Positions 21,392 to 31,841 of a stretch of 64,000 nucleotides of DNA are shown in pieces. Both the position numbers and the translations under genes were made by a program. The notes beneath the pieces are model-generated. The model worked only from the letters and a program-made list of their open reading frames with translations. It was not told the DNA's origin and made no database searches. The stretch is taken from NCBI GenBank assembly GCA_037157565.1, contig JAZHRO010000026.1, forward strand, positions 31,548,501-31,612,500, given 5' to 3'. Origin of the DNA: Thalassia testudinum (taxonomy: Eukaryota > Streptophyta > Magnoliopsida > Alismatales > Hydrocharitaceae). Position 1 is the first letter of the stretch. Every line of letters begins with the position of its first letter.

Positions 21392-22905
21392 TTTTAAGGT
21401 TTTAACCCTTGTTCTAGACCATGAATTTCTTATCAAGTATAGATAACTGCTTCTCCTCTTATATCCTTGATTAGGTCAGAATGCCAATCATAGGCCTAAA
21501 AGGTACTTTAGGTACTTTAGTACCAACTAAGATCCAAATCTATCTAGCTTTAGCCTCAGTCTTTAGCAAAGGTTTTTAAGGCCTACAGGAACTAACTTAA
21601 GGTTTATTGGACTTCGTGGTTAAAGCACCGGTGCTTGAGATAATTTTAGCCTTGGTTCAGTTTACATTGCGTTTTGTAAGAGAGAGACAGAAGATTTATT
21701 TGTTTGGAGAGTTTTCTCTCTCTTTTCTTTTTAATTCTAGGTTAGGATTGGCTTCACAACATGATTTGTATTAGATTCCTTGTCCCCATCATCAATCCTC
21801 GAGGGTCCCTGGCAGTTGATGCTTCGAGATAGCACCGCCCATGGTAACCCTCAGAACCCTGGCTTTCGAGATTTTGAGATAATTCCATCCATGGTGTTCC
21901 GTGGCCGAATTCAGACCCTGGTAATTGACACTTCATGATAATTCCATCCATGGAATCTGAACCGGCAGAATGCTTACATGCCCCCAGTAGGATATGTAAA
22001 TATCATAAGCGACAAGCACCGAGGAGATGATATGTTGTTACGCATCTTCGAGGGGAATTTCCCACCTCTCCACGCTGGGAACTCGTCCAAATCAACTTGT
22101 GTTGATCGACTGCTCCTAATCTAGGTGACTTTTCAAAATATTTGAAACGCTTCTGTGTGATTTTGATACTTATGCTTACTGAACCAGACTGTGTGTGTGA
22201 ATTTGGGTGCTTAGGTTACTGAGTCCCGTAAACCAAAAGTCAGTTAACGAGGCAAAATACTTCCCAAGCCTTGGATCTAATCCTTAAGCTTTTCATTTTC
22301 CTCAACCTTTTGAGGAGTATCTAGATCTTAATGGGTACTAAGAGTCTATTCAAGAATGCCTAAGGTTAGCATTCTTACTATTCTTGTTGTGCACTTTCCT
22401 TTTTCTTTTCCTAAATGTGGTCTAAAACTTAGGTTAAATTCCTTAATTTCTTACTAATGACTATCCTTTTTTCTTTTTCATTTTGTGCTCCTTTTTTATC
22501 ATTTAGCTCTTTTTCTCCTCCTCCTTTTGTAAAATCCACAAGAATCCTTCCTCCTTTCAATTTTTTTTTTATGTTGAAACCTTTTCTTATGAGTTTTTAT
22601 TCATTTTGCACTTTCATACTCCCCCATGCCTAAGATTTGCAATGTCCTCATTGTAAATTAGGAGGGTTTTTATTTAGCTTGGTTCATGCATTAGGATAGG
22701 TATTTTGGTGAGTGGATGGATTGGGGTGACTGTTGCGGACGATTTCTAATCTCAGATGCGAGCACCTGAGGTGGAGTCTGTTGTCCTAAAGGATGAACCT
22801 AAAGTGCAAAGAGGTGTCAGAAAAGGTTTCGGGTTTTTCAGAAAGAATGACGGGCTACCTCCCGTTAAGCGCTGAGTTTTACGTCATTAGCTGGCCGTAA
22901 TAAGC
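21392..22905 (-). other. 3' non-coding region of the Athila-like element, with a tandem triplication
   Basis: No ORF has family motifs. It includes three tandem degenerate blocks ending CCATGG (ATGG at 21,841, 21,891 and 21,950; spacing 50 and 59 bp). These are conserved with identical spacing in the second Athila copy (56,033-56,145). An internal purine-tract copy (CCCCCATGCC at 22,621-22,630) is followed by TGCAATGTCCTCATTGTA (22,638-22,655). The latter 18-mer also closes the orphan ORF of the nested element. Confidence 0.6.
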
Positions 22906-24062
22906 TCAGGGAGAATGGAGGATAAATGATGACTCAGCCAAATCTGTAGAGGTTACATCAATAAACGGTTTGAGTCTCTGACCGTTCACGATGAAAGGTT
23001 CAGAATCGTGGCTGAGAGGATTGATTTCGATGGCTCCATTTCCAAAAACTTGTCGGATGAGATACGATCCGACCCACTTGGATTGTAGTTTTCTAGGGAA
23101 GAGTTTGAGTCAGGCATCGAAGAGTAGGACCTTCTGACCAGGGTGGAAGATCTTTCTAGAAATGTGCTTGTCATGGAAGGCTTTAACCCGCTCTTTGTAG
23201 ATTTGCAAGTTCTCATACGCATCAAGGCGTAATTCATCGATCTCGCTTATCTGAAGCTTTCTGTGGGTTCCAGCATTAGAAAGATCTAAGTTGCAGCTCC
23301 GTACTACCCAATAAGCTTTGTGCTCCAGTTTGACGGGAAGGTGACATGCCTTCCCGTACACCACTTTGAAAGGAGATATGCCTAGTTGGGTCTTGTGGGC
23401 GGTCTTATAAGCCCACAAAGCTTGTGAAAGTCGGGACGACCAATCCTTCTTGTAAGGTCGAACAGTAACCTGTAGGATTTTCTTGATCTCCTAATTTGAT
23501 AGCTTAGCTAGACCATTAGTTTGGGGGTGGTAAGGAGTAGAGATTCGGTGAGACACCCCGTATTTGGTCATCAGTGACCTAAACTGAGTATTGGTGAAAT
23601 GGGTCCCTCCGTCAGAGATGATTGCACGAGGAATCCCGAATCGTGAGAAGATATTCTGATGAATGAATTTGATGACGATCTTGTGATCGCAGGTTCAGGT
23701 CGGAATGGCTTCGATCCATTTGGACATGTAGTCTACTGTGAGTAAAATGTGCTCGAAGCCGTCCGAAACAGGAAAGGGACCCATAAAATCAATCCCCTAA
23801 ATATCGAAGATCTCGCATACGAGAATCGGCTGCAAAGGCATCATGTTGTGGTGGCTCATGTTGCCCAAAGTTTGGCAACGACTACATGCCTTACAGTGTC
23901 TGTATGCATCTTTGAAGATAGTGGGCCAGTAAAAGCCACACTGGAGGATTTTTGATGCGGTTTTGTGCCCAGAGAAATGGCCACCTCATGCTTGGTCATG
24001 GCAGAAGGAGAGAATGCCATTGACTTCGCCCTCCAAGACACATCGTCGGATTACTTGGTCAG
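22906..24062 (-). pseudogene. Athila-like integrase (zinc finger, catalytic core, C-terminal part)
   Basis: The N-terminal H2C2 zinc finger starts near 24,045 (FCHDQ). The catalytic core follows, with the first Asp in a [12 protein letters not shown] block (about 23,775), the second in ISDGGTHF (about 23,605) and the Glu in a N-stop-EIKKIL block near 23,490. The long C-terminal part has LSQALWAYKTAHKTQLG, VYGKACHLP and KIFHPGQKVLLFD, ending at the TGA at 22,906-22,908. There are in-frame stops (one directly before the catalytic Glu) and frame changes near 23,750-23,960. A second copy of the C-terminal part lies at 54,430-54,975. Integrase would insert cDNA into chromatin; this copy is not functional. 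Confidence 0.8.
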
Positions 24063-24279
24063 CACCTATGCGGAAGAGGTACGGGTCTTCCCAGATGTAG
24101 TACTTGGCATCGGAGCGCAACTTGTCTTTCTTGTCCTTTTGCCAATCAGACGGGATTTGATGCGATGCCAAGTAGTTTACTATATCAGCAAACCATGGAA
24201 GCCTAGTACCAATAGTCATAAGGTGCTCATCAGGCAAATGCTCCGTGATGGGTCCAGAAGGGTTGATGATTTCAGAAGG

Positions 24280-24660
24280 AAGGCGAGACAAGTGGTCAGC
24301 TACCACGTTCTGTCTTCTTGCCTTGTCGCGAATCTTGAAGTCGAATTCTTGCAACAGCAAGATCCATCAGATTAATCGAGGCTTCGTGTCCTTCTTAGCA
24401 AGGAGATGCCTCACAGCTGTGTGATCCGAGTAGATTATGACGTAGGAACCCAGGAGATAAGATCAAAATTTTTCGAGGGCAAATACTACGGCTAGCAGCT
24501 CTTTCTTCATAACTGTGTAGTTACACTGAGCCTCATCAAGTGTCTTGCGAACGTAGTAGATGACCACGGGTTTCCCGTCAATCTTCTGCCCCAGAACTGC
24601 TCCTACAGCGAAATCAGATGCATCGCACATGATCTCAAAGGGTTGAGCCAATCAGGGGAT
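24280..24660 (-). pseudogene. Athila-like RNase H remnant
   Basis: The block FEIMCDASDFAVGAVLGQ holds the first catalytic Asp, followed by KELLAVVFALEKF with the catalytic Glu and then a [14 protein letters not shown] block (about 24,420). The end reads VVADHLSRLP (about 24,300), the usual close of the domain. A stop near 24,463 and another near 24,375 interrupt it. It would degrade the RNA strand of the cDNA hybrid during replication. Confidence 0.8.
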
Positions 24661-25830
24661 TGTAGGATCAGGGCTTGGGTGACTCGATCATGAAGGCTCT
24701 CCAAAGCTTGAGTGCATTCCTTGGAAATTTCAAAGGGTACATCCTTGGAGAGAAGAGTAGTCAGGGGGTGCGCGATTTTCGAGAAATCAGGGGTGAAAAA
24801 ATGGTAAAAATCGACGTGCCCCAGAAAAGAACGGATGTCCCTGATCAAGCTAGCCATAGGAAGTCGAGAAATCAAATCAACCTTGGCTCGATCCACTTAG
24901 ATGCCTTTGTCAGAAATTAAATGCCCTAGGACGATCCCCTCAGGCACCATAAAGTGGTTCTTTTCCCAGGAAAGAACCAGATTTACATCGATGCAACGCC
25001 TGAGTATATGAACCAAGTGCTGGAGGCAATCATCAAATGATGCCCCAAAAACTGGGAAGTCATCCTTGATGAGTTCTAGAAAATCACCTCCATATCCGAG
25101 AATATGGCAAGCATGCACCGCTGAAAAGTTGCGGGTGCATTGCAGAGACTGAAAGGCATCCTTCGGAACGCGTACGTCCCGAAGGGGCAGGTGAATGTGG
25201 TCTTCTCTTGGTCTTTAGGATGAATAGTCACTTGGTTATAACTGGAGTACCCGTCAAGAAAGCAGAAGAATCTATTTCCTACTAATTTTTCGAGAATCTA
25301 ATCAATGAATGGTAGGGGAAATGATCCTTCTTCGTGGAGGAATTGAGTCTTCTGTAATCTATGCAGACTCTCCACGAGTTGGCTATACAAGTAGGTATGA
25401 CTTCTTCGGTTTTAGTCGTAATGGTGGTAAGCCCTGCCTTTTTAGGCACAACCTGGATTGGGCTCACCCAACGACTGTCGACGATCGGGTAGATGATCCC
25501 TGCATCTAACCACTTAATGATCTCCTTTTTCACGACCTCCTACAGATTAGGATTCAAGCATCTCTGAATCTCATGGGAAGGTCGTGTGCCCTCTTCAGAA
25601 TAAATACGGTGTGTGCAATAAGAGGGACTTATTCTTGTCAAATCATCGAGAGTTCAACCAATGGCTCTGCGATGTTGCTGGAGAACATTAATCAGACGGG
25701 ATTCCTGATCAGGTGTGAGTCTGGAGTTTATAATCACAGGAAATGTCTGATTAGAACCCAAGAAGACATATTTTAAATGGTCAGGAAGGGGTTTGAGTTC
25801 AAAAGTGGGGTTATCAGCAGCAGCGGGAGG
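24661..25830 (-). pseudogene. Athila-like reverse transcriptase and upstream connection, broken
   Basis: From 25,830 downward the frame continues the protease-RT connection (LKPLPDHLKYVFLGSN, WTLDDLTRISP), then the RT fingers (LDAGIIYPI, WVSPIQVVPKK, RVCIDYRRLN at about 25,340-25,530). A T-F-x-CPFGTYAFRRMPF block follows near 25,180. The catalytic loop near 25,075 reads LIKDDFPVFG, so the residue before the Asp pair is Lys in place of the usual Met/Val-type residue. The thumb contains EGIVLGHLIS and IRSFLGHVDFY. Several stops split the frame (for example in LNPNL-stop-EVVKKE at about 25,545). The nested element separates it from its protease. Confidence 0.85.
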
Positions 25831-26570
25831 TGTTGAGCGCGAGAATCTACGCTAACGTGTTTGGTTTTTGGAAAAACCCGTCGTTGTAGTTCGAAAGCGA
25901 AGGATTCGTGTTCAACAAATAAAATTTATACCGAAATAAGAATTCCGGGTCGAACACAGGGAGGCGAACGTTTGATTTAAAAACTCCGCGTTTCTTTTTA
26001 TTTTGTCACAAAGAAATTCAATTTAAACTATCTAAGTATCTACAACAAATAAAAGAGATAGAGGGAGTAAGAGAGAGAGAAGGAATACTATACATGGAAA
26101 TCAAAATGAGATGTAGAATAGACAAGGAAGTTATCATAAAAGAGTTCTTTCATTACAACTAGAAAACATAAAACAATTACTCTAGAAAGCATTAAAAGAA
26201 TGGAGGGAGAAATGTCCTCCTCGACGATCGCTCGGAGGACGAATAGACTACTCTTAGAAAGCAGTAAATCTATACTAGAAAGCAGTAAAAAGAATAGGGA
26301 GAGAGAAATCCTCCTCGACGGTCGCTTGGAGGACGAGCCGGACGGGACGACGCCTGGACGAAGGAGAACGAAGCGGGACGAAGGAGGACGAAGCAGAAGA
26401 ACGGGAACGAAGCAGCACGCCGTCGTCGTCGCGGGATCCACTTCCGAAGGAGGACGAAAATTTGGACTTTATCTCGCGAGAAGCATCCCGGGTGTGGGAC
26501 AAGCTTCTCTTGAGCTTTGGAGAGGTAGAGAGGAGAAGGAAGGGATGAAAATTTCGTATGGAGGGGGTCT

Positions 26571-26580
26571 CCTTTTATAG
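26571..26580 (-). promoter_or_regulatory. TATA box of the young 3' LTR
   Basis: CTATAAAAGG read on the minus strand; the other LTR has the same site at 32,582-32,591. Confidence 0.6.
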
Positions 26581-26637
26581 TTGCAAGGAGTGGGGGCAAA
26601 ATGGACATTACATCTTCAAAATAATAAATAAGGGGTC

Positions 26638-26666
26638 TTTAGTGACGGATAAAACCGTCGCTAAAG
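26638..26666. repeat. GACGG hairpin inside the LTR (also at 32,649-32,677)
   Basis: TTTAGTGACGG pairs with CCGTCGCTAAA across a short AT-rich loop. It resembles the hairpin at 9029-9060 and CACTA-element subterminal repeats. It probably records an old DNA-transposon fragment carried in the LTR. Confidence 0.55.
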
Positions 26667-26942
26667 CCCCGCCGTCGCCGTCGCCGCCGCGCCCACGCGC
26701 GCCCGCTCGGCTGGCCTGCGCGCGTAACGCAGACGCACGTCCGCGTCGTCTCAGCCGTCCGATCGCGAGATCGGACGGCTTAGATCGCGCCCGCGCCCGC
26801 TGCGTAGCGCGCCGCCCGCGTGCGATCGCGCGCCCACCAGGGCGTCCAATTGCGCGTCGGCGCTATCGGGCGCGCGCGGCCGTTGGATCTTCATCCGACG
26901 CTCGTGCGCGCCCGCTCGCCCGCGCCTTCGACCCCCTCTCCG

Positions 26943-26995
26943 CGGCTCGAACCCGCGACCTCCGCTTCGCCCGCAGCTGCGTAGCCGCTGCGCTA
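26943..26995 (-). other. tRNA-like (SINE-head-like) segment within the LTR
   Basis: On the minus strand TAGCGCAGCGG (complement of 26,985-26,995) matches the RNA polymerase III box A pattern. GGGTTCGAGCCG (complement of 26,943-26,954) matches box B; they are 30 bp apart. The intervening GAGGTCGCGGGTTCGA resembles heads of plant tRNA-derived SINEs. The duplicate is at 32,954-33,006. No cloverleaf was folded, and pol III activity is unproven. Confidence 0.45.
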
Positions 26996-27597
26996 CGCGG
27001 CGAAATGGTCGCGCGGACGTTTTTAAACGCGCGCGACCGCAGCCGTTGGATCGAGATCCAACGGCGGAGAGGAGACGTTGCGTGGTCTTCACAGGACTCC
27101 TGCGGCCGATTGGGCGGCTGGGATGGCGCCACGTGGCGCTATCTTGGCCGTCCATCTTCTGGAAGTTGTAGATGGTGCCACGGATGTCGGATTGACTTGA
27201 TTTTTGTGTCGTTCGGCTGCGATCGTCGATCCAAATTCATCCGTGTGGTCGGATTTTCCATCTGAAGTGCGGATTTACACCATCCTGGCCCTTGATCTTC
27301 TAGGGTTCCTCGGTCTCTATCTGATGCTACGGATGCCTGATTAGGGCGATCTTGGAGTCGTTGAACTCCAATCGTCGCCCTGATCATATCCATACGGTTG
27401 GATCTTTGATCCGAGGCCCCGATAAAATATTTGCCCTGTCCAAGCACATAAAAGGAGACAATTAACCTCCATTTTATTCAAACTACTCTAAATGCAAGAT
27501 GATGCATGTAATGCAATATTTATATCATGAAATGCAATCCTATGCTTAAGAACATGCATAAATAGACATTTTAAGTAGTGTAAATGTGTTTACATCA

Positions 27598-27634
27598 TAC
27601 CCCCATGCCTATCTTTTGCTAGTCCCTAGCAAAA
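27598..27634 (-). other. Polypurine tract with adjacent hairpin (young element)
   Basis: AGGCATGGGGGTA on the minus strand touches the 3' LTR start TGATG. A perfect 9-bp stem (27,614-27,622 with 27,626-27,634, 3-nt loop) lies directly upstream. It is nearly identical to the tract of the surrounding Athila-like element. Confidence 0.8.
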
Positions 27635-28269
27635 ACTATATGCTATTTATAAAAGAATTAGGTTAGATTATTTGGACCTGAGTTATTTTCAATCATTAAG
27701 AAATTGTCTACTTAAGAACTGAACTTTCAAAGACACAACAGTGCCCGGGTATCAGCCAAAATGCAGACCGCCTCAAGCCTCGCCTTATTCAAAGAAAAAT
27801 TTCTTTTTCTGTTTTTACTCTTTTTTTTTTTTTTTAGATTTTCAAATTTTAGGGTTTAAGAGTGGCTTTCTACGGCCATTCAACTCACCCAAGATTTGAT
27901 GAGAACCCTAAGTTTTAAGCATCTTATTGTGATTGTGATAGACTCGTTGACCGGCAATTAAAACGGACTTCGGATTTCTACGCCTCTAGGTGACCTCAAA
28001 AAGAATTCTGCCTAAAGGTGTATCTTTACAACCGGTAGCTTTCTCCCTACTTTTATTTTTTTAACGGGGTCAACACAAGGGTGAATCCAGTGTATATCTC
28101 CCCGGTTTATTCTACTTCTCCGCTTCTTCCTAAGTGTTTTGGGAATTTTTAGTGCATTCTCTGAGCTGGGTTCTGGACAATCGGTCGATGAGCTGTTACC
28201 ACCGACAACTTGCCAGCCATACTCGTGCGGCGAAGTGTGGCTTATTTCTTTTTGTTCTTTTCTCCTTTT

Positions 28270-28316
<47 letters not shown>

Positions 28317-28864
28317 TAGGTGGCTTCCCTGGTCTAAGATTTACCTAAAGGCAGCAAAAAGAGAAAGGTCCAGTGACTGGGCTCTGGACAACCTACCTAT
28401 GGGCTGTTACCCACGATAACTTGCCAGCCATATCACCCTAGAAGGTTCATTAGCTACCCAATTTCCGTTAAAATCGCCAAACACCGAGTCAGTGCAAAGA
28501 AAGTGTGTAGATGCTTAAGACTCAAAATTCCCTCACATCAGAGGGCGGGTTGATAAGTCGTGTACTTATCACCCAAACTTATTTACTCCAATTATAATAA
28601 AATTCAGGTTGGCGAGAACTCGAAAAACAAATCCACATTTTAGTGGATACATAGGCTGATTAAGTCCAAAGACCTGAAGGGTCTTTGTGTTCAAACCATA
28701 ATATAGTATTTCTTAAGATCGAAAATTTTCTTAAACCCAAATTCTCTTTCCTAATTTCGAGTTTTTTTTTTTTTTTTTTTTTAATAATAAAACAAATCTA
28801 CGGAGCTGACGAATGAATTCAAAGATAAATATCCACCCCCCCATGCCTATCTAATGCAATGTCC
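27635..28864 (-). other. 3' non-coding region of the young element
   Basis: No coding signal was seen. It contains poly-T runs on the plus strand (28,273-28,313, 41 T; 28,762-28,782) and a direct repeat of about 59 bp (28,158-28,217 and 28,373-28,432, both ending AACTTGCCAGCCAT). An internal purine-tract copy (CCCCCCATGCC, about 28,837-28,847) lies next to the ORF stop. The poly-T runs may be length-unstable. Confidence 0.6.
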
Positions 28865-30694
28865 TCATTGTATTAAAAAGACATAAAACAGAGTGGAAAA
28901 GCGTAGAAAGCACCTGAATTGCGTGGATATCGGGTCCGCTCCGAGATGAAAATGAAAAAGAACTGTATATGTGCTGAGTTTAGTGCCTTCAGCTAGGCAC
29001 ACTATACAAAGAAAAGAAATGAAGAATTCACATGTGCAGGTCAGAATTAGAATGAACAGAAGAATCCTCTGACCTGTCAGCAGAGGTCCACAGATGTGGA
29101 CCAGATTGTGGTGCAGACCCACACCCCATAATCGAGAATATCTTAGGTTCTGGATAAAAATTACCCAAAACCTAAAATCAGAATGCAAGCGGGGTCGGGC
29201 CTGCGATTTGTGAGGATGCAACCCAAGGCCAAAATGTCGGGTTACAGAGAATTGAAGCTCAAAAGGATAATCGTTAAATGTGTGCTTGAGTTTGACATCC
29301 TCGAAACAAATGTCGTAAGGGTTCTGATTTGATGGTTTCAGTTTAAAAGGAACCCTTCGACTCAATCTTCCATTTCCTCCAAAATTGACTTCCCAAATCA
29401 GAATTTCCCAGCTCCTATCCTCCTCATTCGGCATATCAAATTCCATGACCTCTTGTATATTCATCACCCCGTCTGAAATCTCCAAGTCTAGATGATGTGG
29501 CAAAATCAAAATTGACTTGGGTCTAATTATCTCAGAATTAGAATCATCAATAAGCTCAACAGGGTGTAACTGATAATCAGGGCATTGAATTAATTCCTCC
29601 AGAAAATGCGATTCTGGATCCGTATCGTGTGCCCTAATAAGATCAGTTTCCTCAGTTATTGGGCTATCAAATGATCTATCAGATTCCTCAGGCCCAATCG
29701 TCTCACAAAAATCGTGATCTGAAAACTCGTGTGAGACTTCGCAACTTGAATCTTCACCATCAGGATCCGTATCAATGTATGTTCCAAAATCATTTGTCAC
29801 TTTGCGTTCCAAGGAGACATACGTTTCCTCGTAACCCGGCTCAGGGGTTTCAGGTGAAGAAATCAAATCATCCTTAATTGGTTGTTTTAATTCAATCTGG
29901 TCAGCTTCGTAACACATGTCCCCCCCAACAGGTGCCTGAGCGGGTTCTGTCATTGGCTTTCCTGAAGAGAGTTCATCCTGGGAATTATTCCAAGATTGAA
30001 TCAAAGCAACCACGAATCTCATCCTCAATTTCGCTAATTTCCCAAGTAGAAACTCACCCGGGTTCTTATCCTTAACATCCTGGAGCCAATCCAACAAAGA
30101 CTTGTTTAAATCATCAATCATTTCAATCAGGGGCTCCAATCTCTCAATGCAAGGTATTGGCTGAACTTCTAAAGATTGAATGATATTCCTCAAGTTAGCC
30201 AGAACCTTATCTTGCACCTGATTAACCTGAACCAAATGAGTTGGTTCAGGGTTGGGCGGGTTTGACATCAATGTAGAGGAATTAACGAATTGAGATTCGT
30301 TATACCCATCCTGATAATAGGTCATTTCAGATTGTTCAAAAGATGGAGATGACCTAAAGGCAGTGAAATCAGAGGATGGGTAAGGATCAGTGTATCCTTC
30401 TTTATTGTAGATCGCATTAGGTTGTTCATGAAAGGAGGACGATCTATAATCGATGCAACTCTGAGAAGGATAGAATTGAGAATCAAAGTGTTCAGGGTTA
30501 GACCCTAAACACGGGGGTCCGGAATTGTATCCCCAATCCAAATTATCCCAACTAACTGATGGTCGATTACAATACGAGTTGGGATAATCGTCATGTTGAG
30601 GATAATTTACAACAGGAGGGAAAGAGCGGGAATGCGTGAAATATGTGGAAGGATTCATGAGATACGGGAGGAAGAAAGGTGCCCTGCAATACAA
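28865..30694 (-). CDS. Orphan ORF of the young element, 609 codons, no recognised domain
   Basis: This is an uninterrupted ORF on the element's sense strand. Residues 1-150 are rich in Tyr, Ser, Pro and Asn. Residues about 160-240 look helical (DKVLANLRNIIQSLEV, IEMIDDLNKSLLDWLQDV). Residues about 255-400 are strongly acidic (Glu/Asp/Ser). A folded-looking part follows, and then a hydrophobic C-terminus from about residue 535 (RILLFILILT, FFISFLCIVCL) that could cross a membrane. No gag zinc knuckle, protease, RT or integrase motif is visible. The stop lies inside an 18-bp block shared with the Athila-like 3' region. An alternative start is Met13. It could be a diverged gag, an env-like remnant, or a captured host sequence; I do not recognise it. 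Confidence 0.6.
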   Translation of the reverse strand: MYCRAPFFLPYLMNPSTYFTHSRSFPPVVNYPQHDDYPNSYCNRPSVSWDNLDWGYNSGPPCLGSNPEHFDSQFYPSQSCIDYRSSSFHEQPNAIYNKEGYTDPYPSSDFTAFRSSPSFEQSEMTYYQDGYNESQFVNSSTLMSNPPNPEPTHLVQVNQVQDKVLANLRNIIQSLEVQPIPCIERLEPLIEMIDDLNKSLLDWLQDVKDKNPGEFLLGKLAKLRMRFVVALIQSWNNSQDELSSGKPMTEPAQAPVGGDMCYEADQIELKQPIKDDLISSPETPEPGYEETYVSLERKVTNDFGTYIDTDPDGEDSSCEVSHEFSDHDFCETIGPEESDRSFDSPITEETDLIRAHDTDPESHFLEELIQCPDYQLHPVELIDDSNSEIIRPKSILILPHHLDLEISDGVMNIQEVMEFDMPNEEDRSWEILIWEVNFGGNGRLSRRVPFKLKPSNQNPYDICFEDVKLKHTFNDYPFELQFSVTRHFGLGLHPHKSQARPRLHSDFRFWVIFIQNLRYSRLWGVGLHHNLVHICGPLLTGQRILLFILILTCTCEFFISFLCIVCLAEGTKLSTYTVLFHFHLGADPISTQFRCFLRFSTLFYVFLIQ

Positions 30695-31820
30695 ACAATC
30701 AAACCTGTCCTTAAATGGGTTAGCCTACAGACCTACAGACTCTCAAAACCCGTCTTGAGATAAAGGAACGATTTGATCTACTTCTGTCTGTTCAATCCAA
30801 CCAGTTAGAAGGAGGGACTGGGGAGAAGGTTCTTCCTTCGGCTTGCGCCTCCGGTTCCTAGTGTACCCCCCAGCCGCGATCGTTTGACTCTGCTCCCCTA
30901 GCTAGACATCAGATTGAACAATAGAAACAGACTAATCGAAAATAATCTCGTTCTGAGTTCTGAAGAGCGAGTCCAATCCTTAAGGCCAACGTCTACTCTG
31001 TTTTATTTAGGGCTAGGTTTGAATGTGCTTTGGAATGTGATGGGCCCTTTAAATGGGTTGTGCCCTTAATGATTGATTGCTTTGTGTGTGCGTGCACAAC
31101 CAGTGGTTTTCAAGCAAGATTATTTTTGATGTGGTGAATTTTAAGGTTCAAATCTTGCTTAGTAGCTTTTAGGATTCAACTTTAGGTGTTTTCAATCAAG
31201 TTTCATTGGCACACCAGGTTTTGCAAGCACAGGTGAAGATATTTTCCTTTAAAGTTTAAAAAGAATGTGGAGTGCCTGGTAGATCCCTAAGAGTTGAACC
31301 TAATTGGCAGCTACTAGATGAGTTGATTTTATTTGAAGTGGTGCGGCCCAAACAACTCAAACAACTGGCCTGATGCACCACCTAATTAGGCACACAAATG
31401 ATTACCTAATCTGATTTCTTACTCAATTATGTGTTTGGATGTGTGTACCGGCTCCTAAGATTGGTTTACCGGTTGAGTTAGAAAATCAGATGAGGTTGTG
31501 TACCTCTGTGAGATTTTTTTTATTTTTTTCTTTTTTTAATGTGGGGGTTGGAGTGAGTATGGATGTCAAACAACAAACAATCTAACCTTAGAGTTTATAA
31601 GAACACCTAGGTTGATTGATGTTTGAATTATTATGTGATGAAATGAAATCTAATGGGTGGGAGGTGGGGGGTAACTTACAAAACCTTCCACAGCACTTTA
31701 CTCCGATCTACCGCTTTTGCCTGTCTCGAAAGAGTACCTGCAATTACAATAAGAAAGGAGAAAAGTGAGGTAAATGATTTGTAAGTTACAAAACGCGAAG
31801 AGAAATCAAAGAGCGTTGCT
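30695..31820 (-). other. 5' leader of the young element
   Basis: No ORF with motifs. It lies between the primer site and the orphan ORF and probably holds the packaging signal; this is inferred from position only. Confidence 0.5.
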
Positions 31821-31838
31821 TCCCCGGCAACGGCGCCA
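31821..31838 (-). other. Primer-binding site, Asp-tRNA type (young element)
   Basis: TGGCGCCGTTGCCGGGGA on the minus strand, three bases from the LTR end at 31,842. This is the perfect complement of plant Asp-tRNA 3' ends and typical of Athila elements. Confidence 0.85.
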
Positions 31839-31841
31839 AAA

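Larger units (their letters stand above)
25831..27597 (-). repeat. 3' LTR of the young non-autonomous element
   Basis: On the minus strand it starts TGATGTAAACAC and ends CTCAACA. It contains a TATA box (26,571-26,580), a GACGG hairpin (26,638-26,666), and a very GC-rich block (about 26,663-27,140). That block has two palindromes (26,753-26,780 with 12-bp arms; 27,043-27,064 with 10-bp arms) and a tRNA-like box A/box B pair. The large ORFs in it (26,558-27,265 plus, 26,751-27,155 minus) recur unchanged in the other LTR only because the LTRs are copies. They have Arg/Ala-rich low-complexity content and are not genes. Confidence 0.93.

Noticed and set aside
26558..27265. 235-codon plus-strand ORF, with an identical copy at 32,569-33,276, and other ORFs repeated at the same 6011-bp offset
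   Set aside because: They lie inside the two LTRs of the young element. The GC-rich Arg/Ala/Pro composition opens all frames; the identity comes from LTR duplication, not a gene family.
28134..28319. 61-codon ORF ending in a Phe run
   Set aside because: The Phe run is the 41-T homopolymer at 28,273-28,313.
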